Assembly (NCBI GenBank): GCA_946412355.1
Contig: CAMKGX010000001.1
Location: 109,424-173,423, forward strand
Length of the DNA: 64,000 nucleotides
Origin: an uncultured Clostridia bacterium
Lineage (GTDB): Bacteria; Bacillota; Clostridia; Oscillospirales; Oscillospiraceae
Direction of reading: 5' to 3'
A program made the translations under genes and the position numbers. Shown piece after piece: positions 35,153 to 43,320 of this stretch. Within the stretch, counting starts at the first letter, position 1; each line of letters begins with the position of its first letter. Below the pieces are notes generated by a model. It had not been told where the DNA came from. It was given only the letters and a program-made list of their open reading frames with translations, and did no database searches.

Positions 35153-35279
35153 GATCTGCCGCCCCGCTTTCCAAGGGAGCTGTGCCACCACTTTTATTGC
35201 CATAGGCCCGTCGCTCCCTTTTGTCTATCTTCCACAATTTCACGCCCTATATTTTGCCTTGAATCATCATATTCACATC

Positions 35280-35322
35280 TTTACATTAGCGTGATAAAGT
35301 GTTAAAGTAATAGCGTAATAAA
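35280..35322 (+). promoter_or_regulatory. Promoter and direct repeats of the amino acid ABC operon
   Basis: TTTACA (35280-35285), 17-bp spacer, TAAAGT (35303-35308). Two near-identical 12-mers, TAGCGTGATAAA (35287) and TAGCGTAATAAA (35311), start 24 bases apart around the -10 and could be an operator. Confidence 0.55.
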
Positions 35323-35365
35323 TCGAAGCGCACCATCCAATGAAATAACATGGAGGATTACAATA

Positions 35366-36172
35366 ATGAAAAGAGTATTCGCCTTTGTGCTGGCCCTGGC
35401 CATGGTATGCTGCCTGGCGGCTTGCGGCAGCACCAATAATGCCGCCTCTGCGGATCGTGACAAGGTGACCTTCACCATGGGCGTTGACCCGGAGTATCCC
35501 CCCTTCAGCTACCTGGGGGACAACGGGCAGTACACCGGCTTTGACGTAGAGGTCTGCGCCGCCGCCTGTGAATTGCTGGGCTGGGACTTCCAGGTGTTTG
35601 CCGTCAACTGGGACGAGAAGCTGATTCAGCTGGACGCCGGTGAGTGCGACTGCGTGTGGTCCGGCATGACCATTCTGGACAGCATGAAGGAAGCGGGCTA
35701 CGTCATCTCCCAGCCCTACTACGATAACACCCAGGTGCTGCTGGTGAAGGAGGGCAGCGACATCACCTCCTCCGCCGACCTGGCGGGCAAGCGGGTGGCC
35801 GTCATGCTGGGTACCTCCGGCGAGGCCATGCTGGCCGATGACCTGGCGGATCTGGCCGCCTCCTTTGACGATTTGATGATCTGCAACAGCTTTTTAAGCT
35901 GCTTCACCGAGCTGGGCGGCGGCAGCGTGGACGCCGTGTTTGTAGACCTGCCTGTGGCGGCCGCCTATGCCGCGGAGAATCCCGGCTTCACCGTCATCAA
36001 CGAGGCCCTGGGCGCCGAGCAGTACGGCATCGCCTTCCGCAGCGGCGACCAGGCCCTGTGCGACGCCATCGAGGGCGCCGTGGCGGAGCTGGTGAGCAAC
36101 GGCACCTACGCCGAAATCGCCGCCAAATATCCCGACATCAGCCCCGACAACCTGGTGTTCCTCAACAAGTAA
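35366..36172 (+). CDS. Polar amino acid ABC transporter substrate-binding lipoprotein
   Basis: A 268-residue lipoprotein with lipobox CLAAC near residue 20. The SBP_bac_3 fold is clear: VDPEYPPFSYLGDNGQYTGFDVEV, then GECDCVWSGMTI and ADLAGKRVAVMLGTSG. The family binds amino acids such as Gln, His, Arg or cystine outside the cell. Followed by a strong intercistronic hairpin and the permease. Ligand not determinable here, but the downstream racemase gene hints at an amino acid that occurs in D form. Confidence 0.9.
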   Translation: MKRVFAFVLALAMVCCLAACGSTNNAASADRDKVTFTMGVDPEYPPFSYLGDNGQYTGFDVEVCAAACELLGWDFQVFAVNWDEKLIQLDAGECDCVWSGMTILDSMKEAGYVISQPYYDNTQVLLVKEGSDITSSADLAGKRVAVMLGTSGEAMLADDLADLAASFDDLMICNSFLSCFTELGGGSVDAVFVDLPVAAAYAAENPGFTVINEALGAEQYGIAFRSGDQALCDAIEGAVAELVSNGTYAEIAAKYPDISPDNLVFLNK

Positions 36173-36201
36173 GGGAACGCCCCATCTGAATACCGACAAC
36201 A

Positions 36202-36235
36202 CCTTCCGGGTGACGCCACGGCGCTGCCCGGAAGG
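36202..36235 (+). promoter_or_regulatory. Intercistronic hairpin after the binding-protein gene
   Basis: CCTTCCGGG / CCCGGAAGG, 9-bp perfect stem without a T-tract. Such hairpins usually protect binding-protein mRNA and lower permease expression. Confidence 0.65.
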
Positions 36236-36262
36236 CGCTGTCCTGCTTTGTGAGGAACGTAC

Positions 36263-36910
36263 ATGACACTGCTGACCATGACTGTGAAGCTGGCCGAGGG
36301 CCTGGGCAAGACCTGCGCCATCTTCTTTCTGACGCTGCTGTTCTCCCTGCCCCTGGGCATGGTGGTGGCGCTGCTGCGCATGAGCAAAAACCGCCTCATC
36401 TCCGGTGTGACCCGGTTTGTGATTTCCATTCTCCGGGGTACGCCCCTGATGCTGCAATTGCTGGCCGTCACCTACGGCCCCTATTATCTCTTCGGCGCAG
36501 GGGTGGCCCGGAATAAGCTGATTCCCGTGGTGGTGGCCTTTGCCATCAACTACGCCGCCTACTTCGCCGAGATCTACCGGGGCGGCATCGAGTCCATCCC
36601 CGTGGGCCAGTACGAGGCGGCGGAGGTGCTGGGCTACACCAAGCTCCAGACCTTTGTCCGCATCATCCTGCCCCAGGTCGTCAAGCGCATCCTGCCCAGC
36701 ATCACCAACGAGGTGGTGACCCTGGTGAAGGACACCTCCATGGCCTTCACTGTGTCTTACCAGGAGATGTTCACCATCGGCAAGCAGATCGCCAACTCCC
36801 AGACCAGCTTCACCCCCTTCCTGGTGGCGGGCGTGTTCTACTACGTGTTCAACGGCGTGGTGGACTTCGCCATGGGCAGGATCGAGAAACGGCTGAACTA
36901 CTATCAATAA
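36263..36910 (+). CDS. Polar amino acid ABC transporter permease
   Basis: A 215-residue inner-membrane protein of the His/Glu/Gln/Arg/opine permease family: SGVTRFVISILRGTPLMLQLL near residue 50, NYAAYFAEIYRGGIESIPVGQYEAAEVLGYT (the EAA-type loop that contacts the ATPase) and about five membrane segments. GAGG lies seven bases before the ATG. A single permease implies a homodimer in the importer. Confidence 0.93.
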   Translation: MTLLTMTVKLAEGLGKTCAIFFLTLLFSLPLGMVVALLRMSKNRLISGVTRFVISILRGTPLMLQLLAVTYGPYYLFGAGVARNKLIPVVVAFAINYAAYFAEIYRGGIESIPVGQYEAAEVLGYTKLQTFVRIILPQVVKRILPSITNEVVTLVKDTSMAFTVSYQEMFTIGKQIANSQTSFTPFLVAGVFYYVFNGVVDFAMGRIEKRLNYYQ

Positions 36911-36922
36911 GGAGGCGCCGGC

Positions 36923-37690
36923 ATGAAAATCATGGAACTGACCCACGTGAAAAAGAGCTTTGCCGATGCCACGCTACACGTGCTGAAGGACATCAGTCTC
37001 AGCGTGGAAAAGGGGGAGGTGGTGGCCATCATCGGCCCCTCCGGCTCCGGGAAATCCACTCTCCTGCGCTGCGCCACTTTATTGACCGACATGGACGCCG
37101 GAGAGCTGTGCTACGACGGTATCTACGCGGCCAGGAATGACGACAGCGGCCGCGCCGTCTATGCCGACAAGGCCACCTTGAAGCAGGTCCGGGGCAAATT
37201 CGGCCTGGTTTTCCAGAATTTTAACCTGTTTCCCCACTATTCGGTGCTGAAAAATCTCACCGATGCCCAGATCCACGTGCTGGGCCGCAGTAGGGAGGAG
37301 GCGGAGCGCCGGGCCCAGGCGCTGCTGGACAAAATGGGCCTGGGCGACCGGGGCAGCGCCTATCCCTGCGAGCTGTCCGGCGGCCAGCAGCAGCGGGTGG
37401 CCATCGCCCGCGCCCTGGCTATGGACCCGGAGATTCTCTTCTTCGACGAGCCCACCTCCGCCCTGGACCCGGAGCTGACCGGCGAGATTTTGAAGGTCAT
37501 CCGCGCCCTGGCCGACGAGCACATGACCATGGTCATCGTCACCCATGAGATGGCCTTCGCCCGGGAGGTGGCGGACCGGGTCATCTTCATGAGCGGCGGC
37601 GTCATCGTGGAGGAGGGCCCCGCCCGTCAGGTGATGGACGACCCCAAGGAGGAGCGCACCCGCCAGTTTTTGAGGAATTACCAGCGATGA
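36923..37690 (+). CDS. Polar amino acid ABC transporter ATP-binding protein
   Basis: A 255-residue ATPase of the GlnQ/HisP group: Walker [11 protein letters not shown]-loop VFQNFNLF, signature [15 protein letters not shown], Walker [16 protein letters not shown], switch THEM. It energises uptake with the preceding permease. A short insertion before the Q-loop ([21 protein letters not shown]) is common in this group. ATGA overlap with the racemase gene couples their translation. Confidence 0.95.
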   Translation: MKIMELTHVKKSFADATLHVLKDISLSVEKGEVVAIIGPSGSGKSTLLRCATLLTDMDAGELCYDGIYAARNDDSGRAVYADKATLKQVRGKFGLVFQNFNLFPHYSVLKNLTDAQIHVLGRSREEAERRAQALLDKMGLGDRGSAYPCELSGGQQQRVAIARALAMDPEILFFDEPTSALDPELTGEILKVIRALADEHMTMVIVTHEMAFAREVADRVIFMSGGVIVEEGPARQVMDDPKEERTRQFLRNYQR

Positions 37691-38472
37691 AAACGGTTCA
37701 AGTGGTCCGGGCCGACCCGGCGGGCAATATCACCGCCCTGGTGCTGTCCGACGTGCCGAAGGAAGCGCGCCCCGCCCTGGCGGCAAAACTGATGGCCTTG
37801 CCGGACTGGGGCGTGGAGCAGGTGGGCTTTGTCCACCGCGGCCCACCGGGAATCCATGGCGTATTGGAGATGATGGGCGGCGAGTTCTGCGGCAACGCCA
37901 CCCGTGCCTACGGCATGCTGCTGGCCCGGCAGAGCCTGCTGATAGGGCGGCAGGAGCTGCTGCTCCGGGTCAGCGGCTGTCGCAGCCTGGTGCAGGTGGT
38001 GGCGGACACCTACGTGGGCACCGCCAGCGCCGCCATGCCCCTGCCCCGGAAGATCAAAGATGTGACGGTGGGGGACATTCCCGCCACGCTGGTGGACTTG
38101 GAGGGCATCGCCCATCTGGTGGTGCAGGACGTGGCGCCCAGCCGGGCATTTTTCGCCGCCGCCGAGCCGATTTTCCAATCCTACCGTGCGCTGGATGCCT
38201 ATGGCGTCTGCTTTGTAAAGGAAGATACCTTAACACCGCTCGTGAAGGTGGTGGACACCGATACCCTGGTCTTTGAGGGCAGCTGCGGCAGCGGCGCCAT
38301 GGCGGCAGCCTTCGCCGCCTCCCGCGGGGAGGGGGACGGCAAGTTCACTTATCGCCTCCGCCAGCCCAAGGGCACCGTGGAGGCCACGGTGGTCCGGGAC
38401 GGCGGCATGTGGATCGACGCCTCCATCGGCGGCCCCGTCACCGTGGGCGACGTCACGGAAATCACATTGTAA
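37687..38472 (+). CDS. DapF-superfamily amino acid racemase/epimerase
   Basis: A 261-residue protein with the DapF two-lobed fold pattern. Both catalytic cysteines are visible: GGEFCGNATRAYG (about residue 72) and FEGSCGSGAMAAAF (about 203), so cofactor-independent racemisation is plausible. The ERGxGET stretch that binds diaminopimelate before the second Cys is missing, arguing against true DapF. The fold is shared by histidine racemases such as CntK. It overlaps the importer ATPase gene by four bases, so its substrate is likely the imported amino acid or its product. Confidence 0.78.
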   Translation: MKTVQVVRADPAGNITALVLSDVPKEARPALAAKLMALPDWGVEQVGFVHRGPPGIHGVLEMMGGEFCGNATRAYGMLLARQSLLIGRQELLLRVSGCRSLVQVVADTYVGTASAAMPLPRKIKDVTVGDIPATLVDLEGIAHLVVQDVAPSRAFFAAAEPIFQSYRALDAYGVCFVKEDTLTPLVKVVDTDTLVFEGSCGSGAMAAAFAASRGEGDGKFTYRLRQPKGTVEATVVRDGGMWIDASIGGPVTVGDVTEITL

Positions 38473-38477
38473 CACCT

Positions 38478-38508
38478 AAGCCCTGCACCCAACCGGTGCA
38501 GGGCTTTT
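38478..38508 (+). terminator. Terminator of the amino acid importer-racemase operon
   Basis: AAGCCCTGCACC-CAACC-GGTGCAGGGCTT followed by TT. Confidence 0.9.
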
Positions 38509-38525
38509 CCCACCCCACCTCACCG

Positions 38526-38554
38526 TTGCATATTTTCCGCCGATGGGATATAAT
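38526..38554 (+). promoter_or_regulatory. murD promoter
   Basis: TTGCAT, 17-bp spacer, TATAAT. Confidence 0.85.
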
Positions 38555-38590
38555 ACTTGGTTAGAGTATGGAGAATAAGGAGCGTCTTTT

Positions 38591-39976
38591 ATGACCTTAC
38601 ATGAATACGTGGCATCTTTACAGGGCCGCACCGTGGCGGTGGTGGGCATCGGCGTCAGCAATACGCCGCTGCTGCACCTGCTGCTGGACAATGGCATTTC
38701 CGTTACCGCCTGCGACAAGCGCAGCCGGGAGCAGCTGGGCGACCTGACGGAGGAATTAGCGCGCAAGGGCTGCCGCCTGCGGCTTGGAGAGGATTATTTG
38801 GAGGGCATCCACGAGGACGTCATCTTCCGCACGCCGGGTCTGCGGCCCGATGTGGCGCCCATCCGCAAGGCGGTGGCGCAGGGCAGCGAGCTGACCTCGG
38901 AGATGGAGGTTTTCTTTAAGGTCTGCCCCTGTCCCATCATCGCCGTCACCGGCTCTGACGGCAAGACCACTACCACCACCATCATCGCCGAGCTTTTGAA
39001 GGCGGCGGGCTATCGCGTCCACGTGGGCGGCAACATCGGCCACCCGCTGCTGTGCGAGGCGGACGCCATGCTGCCCACGGACTACGCCGTGCTGGAGCTC
39101 AGCAGCTTCCAGCTCATGACCATGACCCAAAGCCCCCACATCGCCGTGGTCACCAACCTGGCCCCCAACCACCTGGATATGCACCACGGTATGGAAGAGT
39201 ACGTCTCCGCCAAGGAGAACATCTTCCGCCACCAGAGCAAGGGCGACGTGGCCATTTTCAACCTGGATAACGACATTACCCGGGAGCAGGCCACCCGCGC
39301 CGTGGGCCGGGCCCGGTATTTCAGCCGCCAGTCCCAGGTGGAGGACGGCGTGTTCCTCCGGGGCGATGACATTATGGTGCGCCGCAGCGGCACCGAGCAC
39401 CGCATTATGGCCGCCTCTGACATTAAGATTCCCGGCGTCCACAACGTGGAGAACTACATGGCGGCCATCGCCGCCGTGGACGGCCTGGTGGACGATGAGA
39501 TCATCGCCCGTTTCGCCCGTACCTTCGGCGGTGTGGAGCACCGCATCGAGCTGGTGCGCACCTGGCATGGCGTTCGCTTTTATAACGACTCCATCGCCTC
39601 CAGCCCCAGCCGGTGCATCGCCGGTCTCCGCTCGTTCAAGGAAAAGGTCATTCTCATTGCCGGCGGTTACGATAAGCACATTCCCTTCGACGTTCTCGGC
39701 CCGGAAATCGTAGAACACGTAAAGACGCTGGTGCTGTGCGGCGCCACGGCGGACAAGATTCGCGCCGCGGTGGAAAACGCCCCCGGCTACGCTCCCGGTC
39801 ACCCCGCCATTGTGGAGACATCCCCCTTCCAAAAGGCGGTGGAGACTGCCCGCGACGCCGCCGAGCGTGGCGACGTGGTGACCCTTTCCCCCGCCTGCGC
39901 CGCCTTCGACCAGTTCCCCAACTTCATGGTGCGGGGCAGGACGTATAAGGAAATCGTCAACAGCTGGGCGGAATAG
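38591..39976 (+). CDS. murD: UDP-N-acetylmuramoyl-L-alanine--D-glutamate ligase
   Basis: A 461-residue Mur ligase: N-terminal Rossmann-like UDP domain (VAVVGIGVSNTPLL), ATP loop VTGSDGKTTTT (about 118-128), the central NLAPNHLDMHHGMEEY and the C-terminal SPACAAFDQFPNFMVRG. It adds D-glutamate to UDP-MurNAc-L-Ala in the cytoplasm. First gene of murD-yunB-ligA, outside the usual dcw cluster. Confidence 0.95.
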   Translation: MTLHEYVASLQGRTVAVVGIGVSNTPLLHLLLDNGISVTACDKRSREQLGDLTEELARKGCRLRLGEDYLEGIHEDVIFRTPGLRPDVAPIRKAVAQGSELTSEMEVFFKVCPCPIIAVTGSDGKTTTTTIIAELLKAAGYRVHVGGNIGHPLLCEADAMLPTDYAVLELSSFQLMTMTQSPHIAVVTNLAPNHLDMHHGMEEYVSAKENIFRHQSKGDVAIFNLDNDITREQATRAVGRARYFSRQSQVEDGVFLRGDDIMVRRSGTEHRIMAASDIKIPGVHNVENYMAAIAAVDGLVDDEIIARFARTFGGVEHRIELVRTWHGVRFYNDSIASSPSRCIAGLRSFKEKVILIAGGYDKHIPFDVLGPEIVEHVKTLVLCGATADKIRAAVENAPGYAPGHPAIVETSPFQKAVETARDAAERGDVVTLSPACAAFDQFPNFMVRGRTYKEIVNSWAE

Positions 39977-40019
39977 GGATAAGCCGTGGCCGCATACCCT
40001 CCCGTAAGGGGGGATGGGC

Positions 40020-40715
40020 ATGGGCTATTTCCGCACGGTGGGCGTCAGCCCCCGGCAGCGCCGGATTTTCTGGCTGGCGGCTTCGCTGCTTGCGTTGACG
40101 GTATTGACCGCTGTGGCCCTGGTGCAAATGAAGCCTATTCTCACCCGTCTGGCCACGGCCCGGGTGTCCAATACGGTGAATCGCATCGTGGTGGCGGCGG
40201 TGAACGAGGCCATCGCCACCGGGGACATCGATTATGATCATCTGGTGTCCTTTGAAAAGGACTTCGACGGCCGCATCACCGCCCTGCGCAGCAATATGGC
40301 GGAGGTCAACCGCCTGCAAAATAAGATTGCCGACGACGTTCTGGTGCGCCTGTCCGAGGTGTCCACCAGCGAGCTCTCCATTCCTCTGGGCACCCTCACC
40401 GGCTCTGCGCTGCTGGCGGGCCGGGGGCCGTCGCTGAAAGTGAGGATGCAGACCGTGGGCACCACCACCGCCGCCTTCCGCGACGCCTTTACCGCCGCCG
40501 GCATCAACCAGACCCGCCACCGCATCGTGTTGCAGGTGGACGCCTATATGAGCATCCTCCTGCCGGGCTTCAGTACCTATACCAAGGTCAGCAACGAGAT
40601 CACCGTGGCGGAAACGGTGATTGTGGGCGGCGTGCCGGAGAGCTATACCTACTTCCAGGGCCAGCGGGAGACCACCGACGAGTACGCCGAAGAATATATT
40701 ATGAACATCGGATAA
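40020..40715 (+). CDS. yunB: Sporulation protein YunB
   Basis: A 231-residue protein with one N-terminal membrane anchor (WLAASLLALTVLTAVALVQM) and an extracytoplasmic domain containing VSFEKDFDGRITALRSNM and IPLGTLTGSALLAGRGPSL, as in the YunB family. In Bacillus it is a sigma-E-dependent sporulation protein of undefined biochemical role. ATG 40020 is six bases after AAGGGGGG; the ATG at 40014 touches the SD and is less likely. Confidence 0.9.
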   Translation: MGYFRTVGVSPRQRRIFWLAASLLALTVLTAVALVQMKPILTRLATARVSNTVNRIVVAAVNEAIATGDIDYDHLVSFEKDFDGRITALRSNMAEVNRLQNKIADDVLVRLSEVSTSELSIPLGTLTGSALLAGRGPSLKVRMQTVGTTTAAFRDAFTAAGINQTRHRIVLQVDAYMSILLPGFSTYTKVSNEITVAETVIVGGVPESYTYFQGQRETTDEYAEEYIMNIG

Positions 40716-40726
40716 GAGGTAGCATT

Positions 40727-42703
40727 ATGGACGAGATTATGGAGATTCAGCAGCTTCGGCAGCAGCTCAACGAGGCCGCCCGACTGTACTACACCCTGGA
40801 CGCGCCCACCATGCCGGACTATGAATATGACCGCCTGTACCGCCGTTTACAGGACTTGGAGGCGGCCCATCCCGAGGCCGTCACCCCCGATTCCCCTACC
40901 CAGCGGGTGGGTGACAGGCTGCTGAACGACTTTGCCGAGGTGGCCCATCCCGTGCCCCTGGAGAGCCTGGAGGACGTGTTCAACGAGGGTGAAGTGCGGG
41001 ACTTTTTGGACCGTGTGGCCGGGGAGCTGCCCGGCGCCCGCTACAGCGTGGAACCCAAGGTGGACGGTCTCAGCGTGGCGGTGGAGTACCGCGACGGCGT
41101 CTTCTACCGCGGCGCCACCCGAGGCGACGGCCGGGTGGGGGAGGACGTGACGGAGAATATCCGCACCATCGCCGCCCTGCCCAAGACGCTGCCGGACAAG
41201 CTGCCCCGCCTCATCGTCCGGGGCGAGGTCTACATGGCCCGCACGGTGTTCGAGGAGATCAACGCCGCCCTGGAGATCGAGGGCAAGCCCTTAATGGCCA
41301 ACCCCCGCAACGCCGCCGCCGGCTCCCTGCGGCAAAAAGATTCCCGCATTGCCGCCAAGCGGCGGCTGGACATCGCCGTATTTAATTTGCAGCTGGCGGA
41401 GGGAAAGACCTTTACCACCCACGGCGAGACCATTGACTACCTGGCCTCCCAGGGCTTCCCCGTCATCCCTCATGCCGTTTTGGACGATGATGCCGCCATC
41501 CTGGCGGAGATTGCCCGGCTGGGGGAGGAGCGGATGGCGTTCCCCTTCGACATCGACGGCGCCGTGGTAAAGCTCAACGACCTGGCTGACCGTACCATCC
41601 TGGGCAGCACCGCCAAATGTCCCCGCTGGGCGGTGGCCTATAAATACCCTCCCGAGAAAAAGGAAACTCTTTTGAAGGATATTGTGGTGCAGGTGGGCCG
41701 CACCGGCGTGCTGACGCCCAAGGCGGTGCTGGCCCCCGTGCGCCTGGCGGGCACCACCGTCACCTACGCCACCCTCCACAACCAGGACTTCATCACCCAA
41801 AAGGATATCCGCATTGGTGATACGGTGGTGGTGCAGAAGGCGGGAGAGATCATCCCGGAAGTGCTGGGTGTTGTAAAGGAAAAACGCCTTACAGATTTGG
41901 AGCCCTACTTCCTGCCAGACACCTGCCCGGTGTGCGGCGCGCCGGTGAGCCGTGATGAGGACGGCGCCGCCATCCGCTGCACCGGGGCGGAGTGCCCCGC
42001 CCAGCTGCTGCGGAATCTCACCCATTTTGCCAGCCGCAACGCCATGGACATAGACGGTCTGGGCCCGGCGGTCATGCAGCTTTTAGTGGACAACCACCTG
42101 GTGAAAACAGCGGCGGATCTGTACGATCTGACGGTGGACGACCTGAAGGATTTAGACAGAATGGGGCAAAAATCGGCGGAAAACGCCGTGAATGCCATTG
42201 CCAAGTCCCGGGATAACGACCTGTGGCGGCTTATCAACGCCCTGGGCATCCGCCAGGTGGGGGACAAGGCCGCCAAGGTGCTGGCCTCCCATTTCGGCAC
42301 CTTCGACGCCTTTGCCGCCGCCTCGGAGGAGGACTTGACCGCCATCGACGACATCGGTGGCATCACGGCCCGGTATATCCGCCAGTGGCTCCAAAGCCCC
42401 CAGTCCCAGGATTTGGTGGCCCGTCTGCGGCGGGCCGGGGTGAATATGACCTGTAAAGAGGAAAAGCTTGACAGCCGTTTCGCCGGCATGACCTTTGTCA
42501 TGACCGGGGCGCTGACCCGCTTTACCCGGGACCAGGCCCAGGACATGGTGACCAAGCGGGGCGGCAAGGCCAGCGGCTCCGTGTCCAAAAAGACCACCTA
42601 CGTGGTGGCAGGGGAGGCCGCCGGCAGCAAGCTGCAAAAGGCCCGTGAACTGGGCATCCCCGTGCTGACGGAGGACGAATTCCTGGCCCTGTGCGAGGAT
42701 TGA
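40727..42703 (+). CDS. ligA: NAD-dependent DNA ligase
   Basis: A 658-residue LigA. Domain Ia (YYTLDAPTMPDYEYDRLYRRL), adenylation domain with the active-site Lys in EPKVDGLSVAVEY (about 110), OB domain, four-Cys zinc finger (CPVCG...C...CPAQ, about 400-420), helix-hairpin-helix repeats and a C-terminal BRCT domain (from about 585). It seals nicks in replication and repair. Twelve bases after yunB, with AGAGG seven bases before the ATG. Confidence 0.97.
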   Translation: MDEIMEIQQLRQQLNEAARLYYTLDAPTMPDYEYDRLYRRLQDLEAAHPEAVTPDSPTQRVGDRLLNDFAEVAHPVPLESLEDVFNEGEVRDFLDRVAGELPGARYSVEPKVDGLSVAVEYRDGVFYRGATRGDGRVGEDVTENIRTIAALPKTLPDKLPRLIVRGEVYMARTVFEEINAALEIEGKPLMANPRNAAAGSLRQKDSRIAAKRRLDIAVFNLQLAEGKTFTTHGETIDYLASQGFPVIPHAVLDDDAAILAEIARLGEERMAFPFDIDGAVVKLNDLADRTILGSTAKCPRWAVAYKYPPEKKETLLKDIVVQVGRTGVLTPKAVLAPVRLAGTTVTYATLHNQDFITQKDIRIGDTVVVQKAGEIIPEVLGVVKEKRLTDLEPYFLPDTCPVCGAPVSRDEDGAAIRCTGAECPAQLLRNLTHFASRNAMDIDGLGPAVMQLLVDNHLVKTAADLYDLTVDDLKDLDRMGQKSAENAVNAIAKSRDNDLWRLINALGIRQVGDKAAKVLASHFGTFDAFAAASEEDLTAIDDIGGITARYIRQWLQSPQSQDLVARLRRAGVNMTCKEEKLDSRFAGMTFVMTGALTRFTRDQAQDMVTKRGGKASGSVSKKTTYVVAGEAAGSKLQKARELGIPVLTEDEFLALCED

Positions 42704-42713
42704 TTCTTATAAA

Positions 42714-42744
42714 AAAGCGGGCTTCATTTCGGCCCGCTTTCTTT
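42714..42744 (+). terminator. Terminator of murD-yunB-ligA
   Basis: AAAGCGGGC / GCCCGCTTT with a 9-base loop, followed by CTTT. Confidence 0.87.
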
Positions 42745-42745
42745 A

Positions 42746-42774
42746 TTGCCTGCGGCGGCAATTTGTGGTAAAAT
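42746..42774 (+). promoter_or_regulatory. Barnase operon promoter
   Basis: TTGCCT, 17-bp spacer, TAAAAT, immediately after the ligA terminator. Confidence 0.65.
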
Positions 42775-42798
42775 GTCTCTTTGAAATGAGGGATGCTT

Positions 42799-43320
42799 AT
42801 GCGTAAATTCCTTGCCCTGCTGCTGTCGGCGCTGTTGCTGCTGTCCCTGGCGGCCTGCGGCACCACACCTGCCCCGGTGGCGGAGGATACTCCCATCGCC
42901 GATCTGCCCCTGGTGGACACGGCGGAGGACACGGCGACGGAAGCGCCAATCGAGGATACGCCCCAGCTGGACGAAAACGGCGTCTACGACAGCCGGGACG
43001 ACGTGGCGCTGTATCTCCATCTCTACGGCGCCCTGCCCCATAACTACATTACCAAGCGCCAGGCCCGGGACCTGGGCTGGAGCGGCGGCTCCGTGGAGGT
43101 CTACGCCCCCGGCTGCTGCATCGGCGGCGACCGTTTTGGCAACTATGAAGGGCTTTTGCCGGAGGCGGCGGGCCGCACCTATTACGAGTGCGACATCGAC
43201 ACGTTGGGCGCCGCCTCCCGTGGCGCCAAGCGCATCATTTATTCCAGCGACGGTCTGATTTACTACACTGAGGACCACTACGCCAGCTTTACGCTGCTGT
43301 ACGGGGAGGTATCGCCATGA
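42799..43320 (+). CDS. Lipoprotein barnase-like ribonuclease
   Basis: A 173-residue protein with a lipoprotein signal (LLLLSLAACG), a Glu/Asp/Thr/Pro-rich linker (about 22-55) and a complete barnase domain. Barnase landmarks align: LPHNYITKRQARDLGW (catalytic-site Lys), GGDRFGNYEGLLP, YYECDID (catalytic Glu), SRGAKRIIYSSD (both active-site Arg) and EDHYASFTLLY (catalytic His). It should be an active RNase held on the outer face of the membrane. ATG 42799 is six bases after GAGGG. Its stop overlaps the barstar start (ATGA). Confidence 0.92.
   Translation: MRKFLALLLSALLLLSLAACGTTPAPVAEDTPIADLPLVDTAEDTATEAPIEDTPQLDENGVYDSRDDVALYLHLYGALPHNYITKRQARDLGWSGGSVEVYAPGCCIGGDRFGNYEGLLPEAAGRTYYECDIDTLGAASRGAKRIIYSSDGLIYYTEDHYASFTLLYGEVSP

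Larger units (their letters stand above)
34235..35161. mobile_element. Transposase-less insertion cassette carrying a cat-like gene
   Basis: An AT-rich block of about 911 bases with all marks of a transposed unit. Inverted repeats of 22 bp lie at 34244-34265 (TCCTAATTACCTTTTGTGTT..) and 35131-35152, matching at 20 of 22 positions. Outside each repeat, after one base, is the 8-bp direct repeat ATCTGCCG (34235-34242 and 35154-35161), which reads as a target-site duplication. The only gene inside is cat-like; there is no transposase. It lies just after the rnpB terminator. The closest described concept is a mobile insertion cassette; family assignment of the repeats is open. Confidence 0.75.
35018..35365. 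other. Region between cat-like gene and amino acid ABC operon
   Basis: No gene. It contains the rest of the cassette with the right inverted repeat, a possible degenerate palindromic repeat (AAGGGAGC...GCTCCCTT, 35173-35220), and the importer promoter. Confidence 0.6.
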
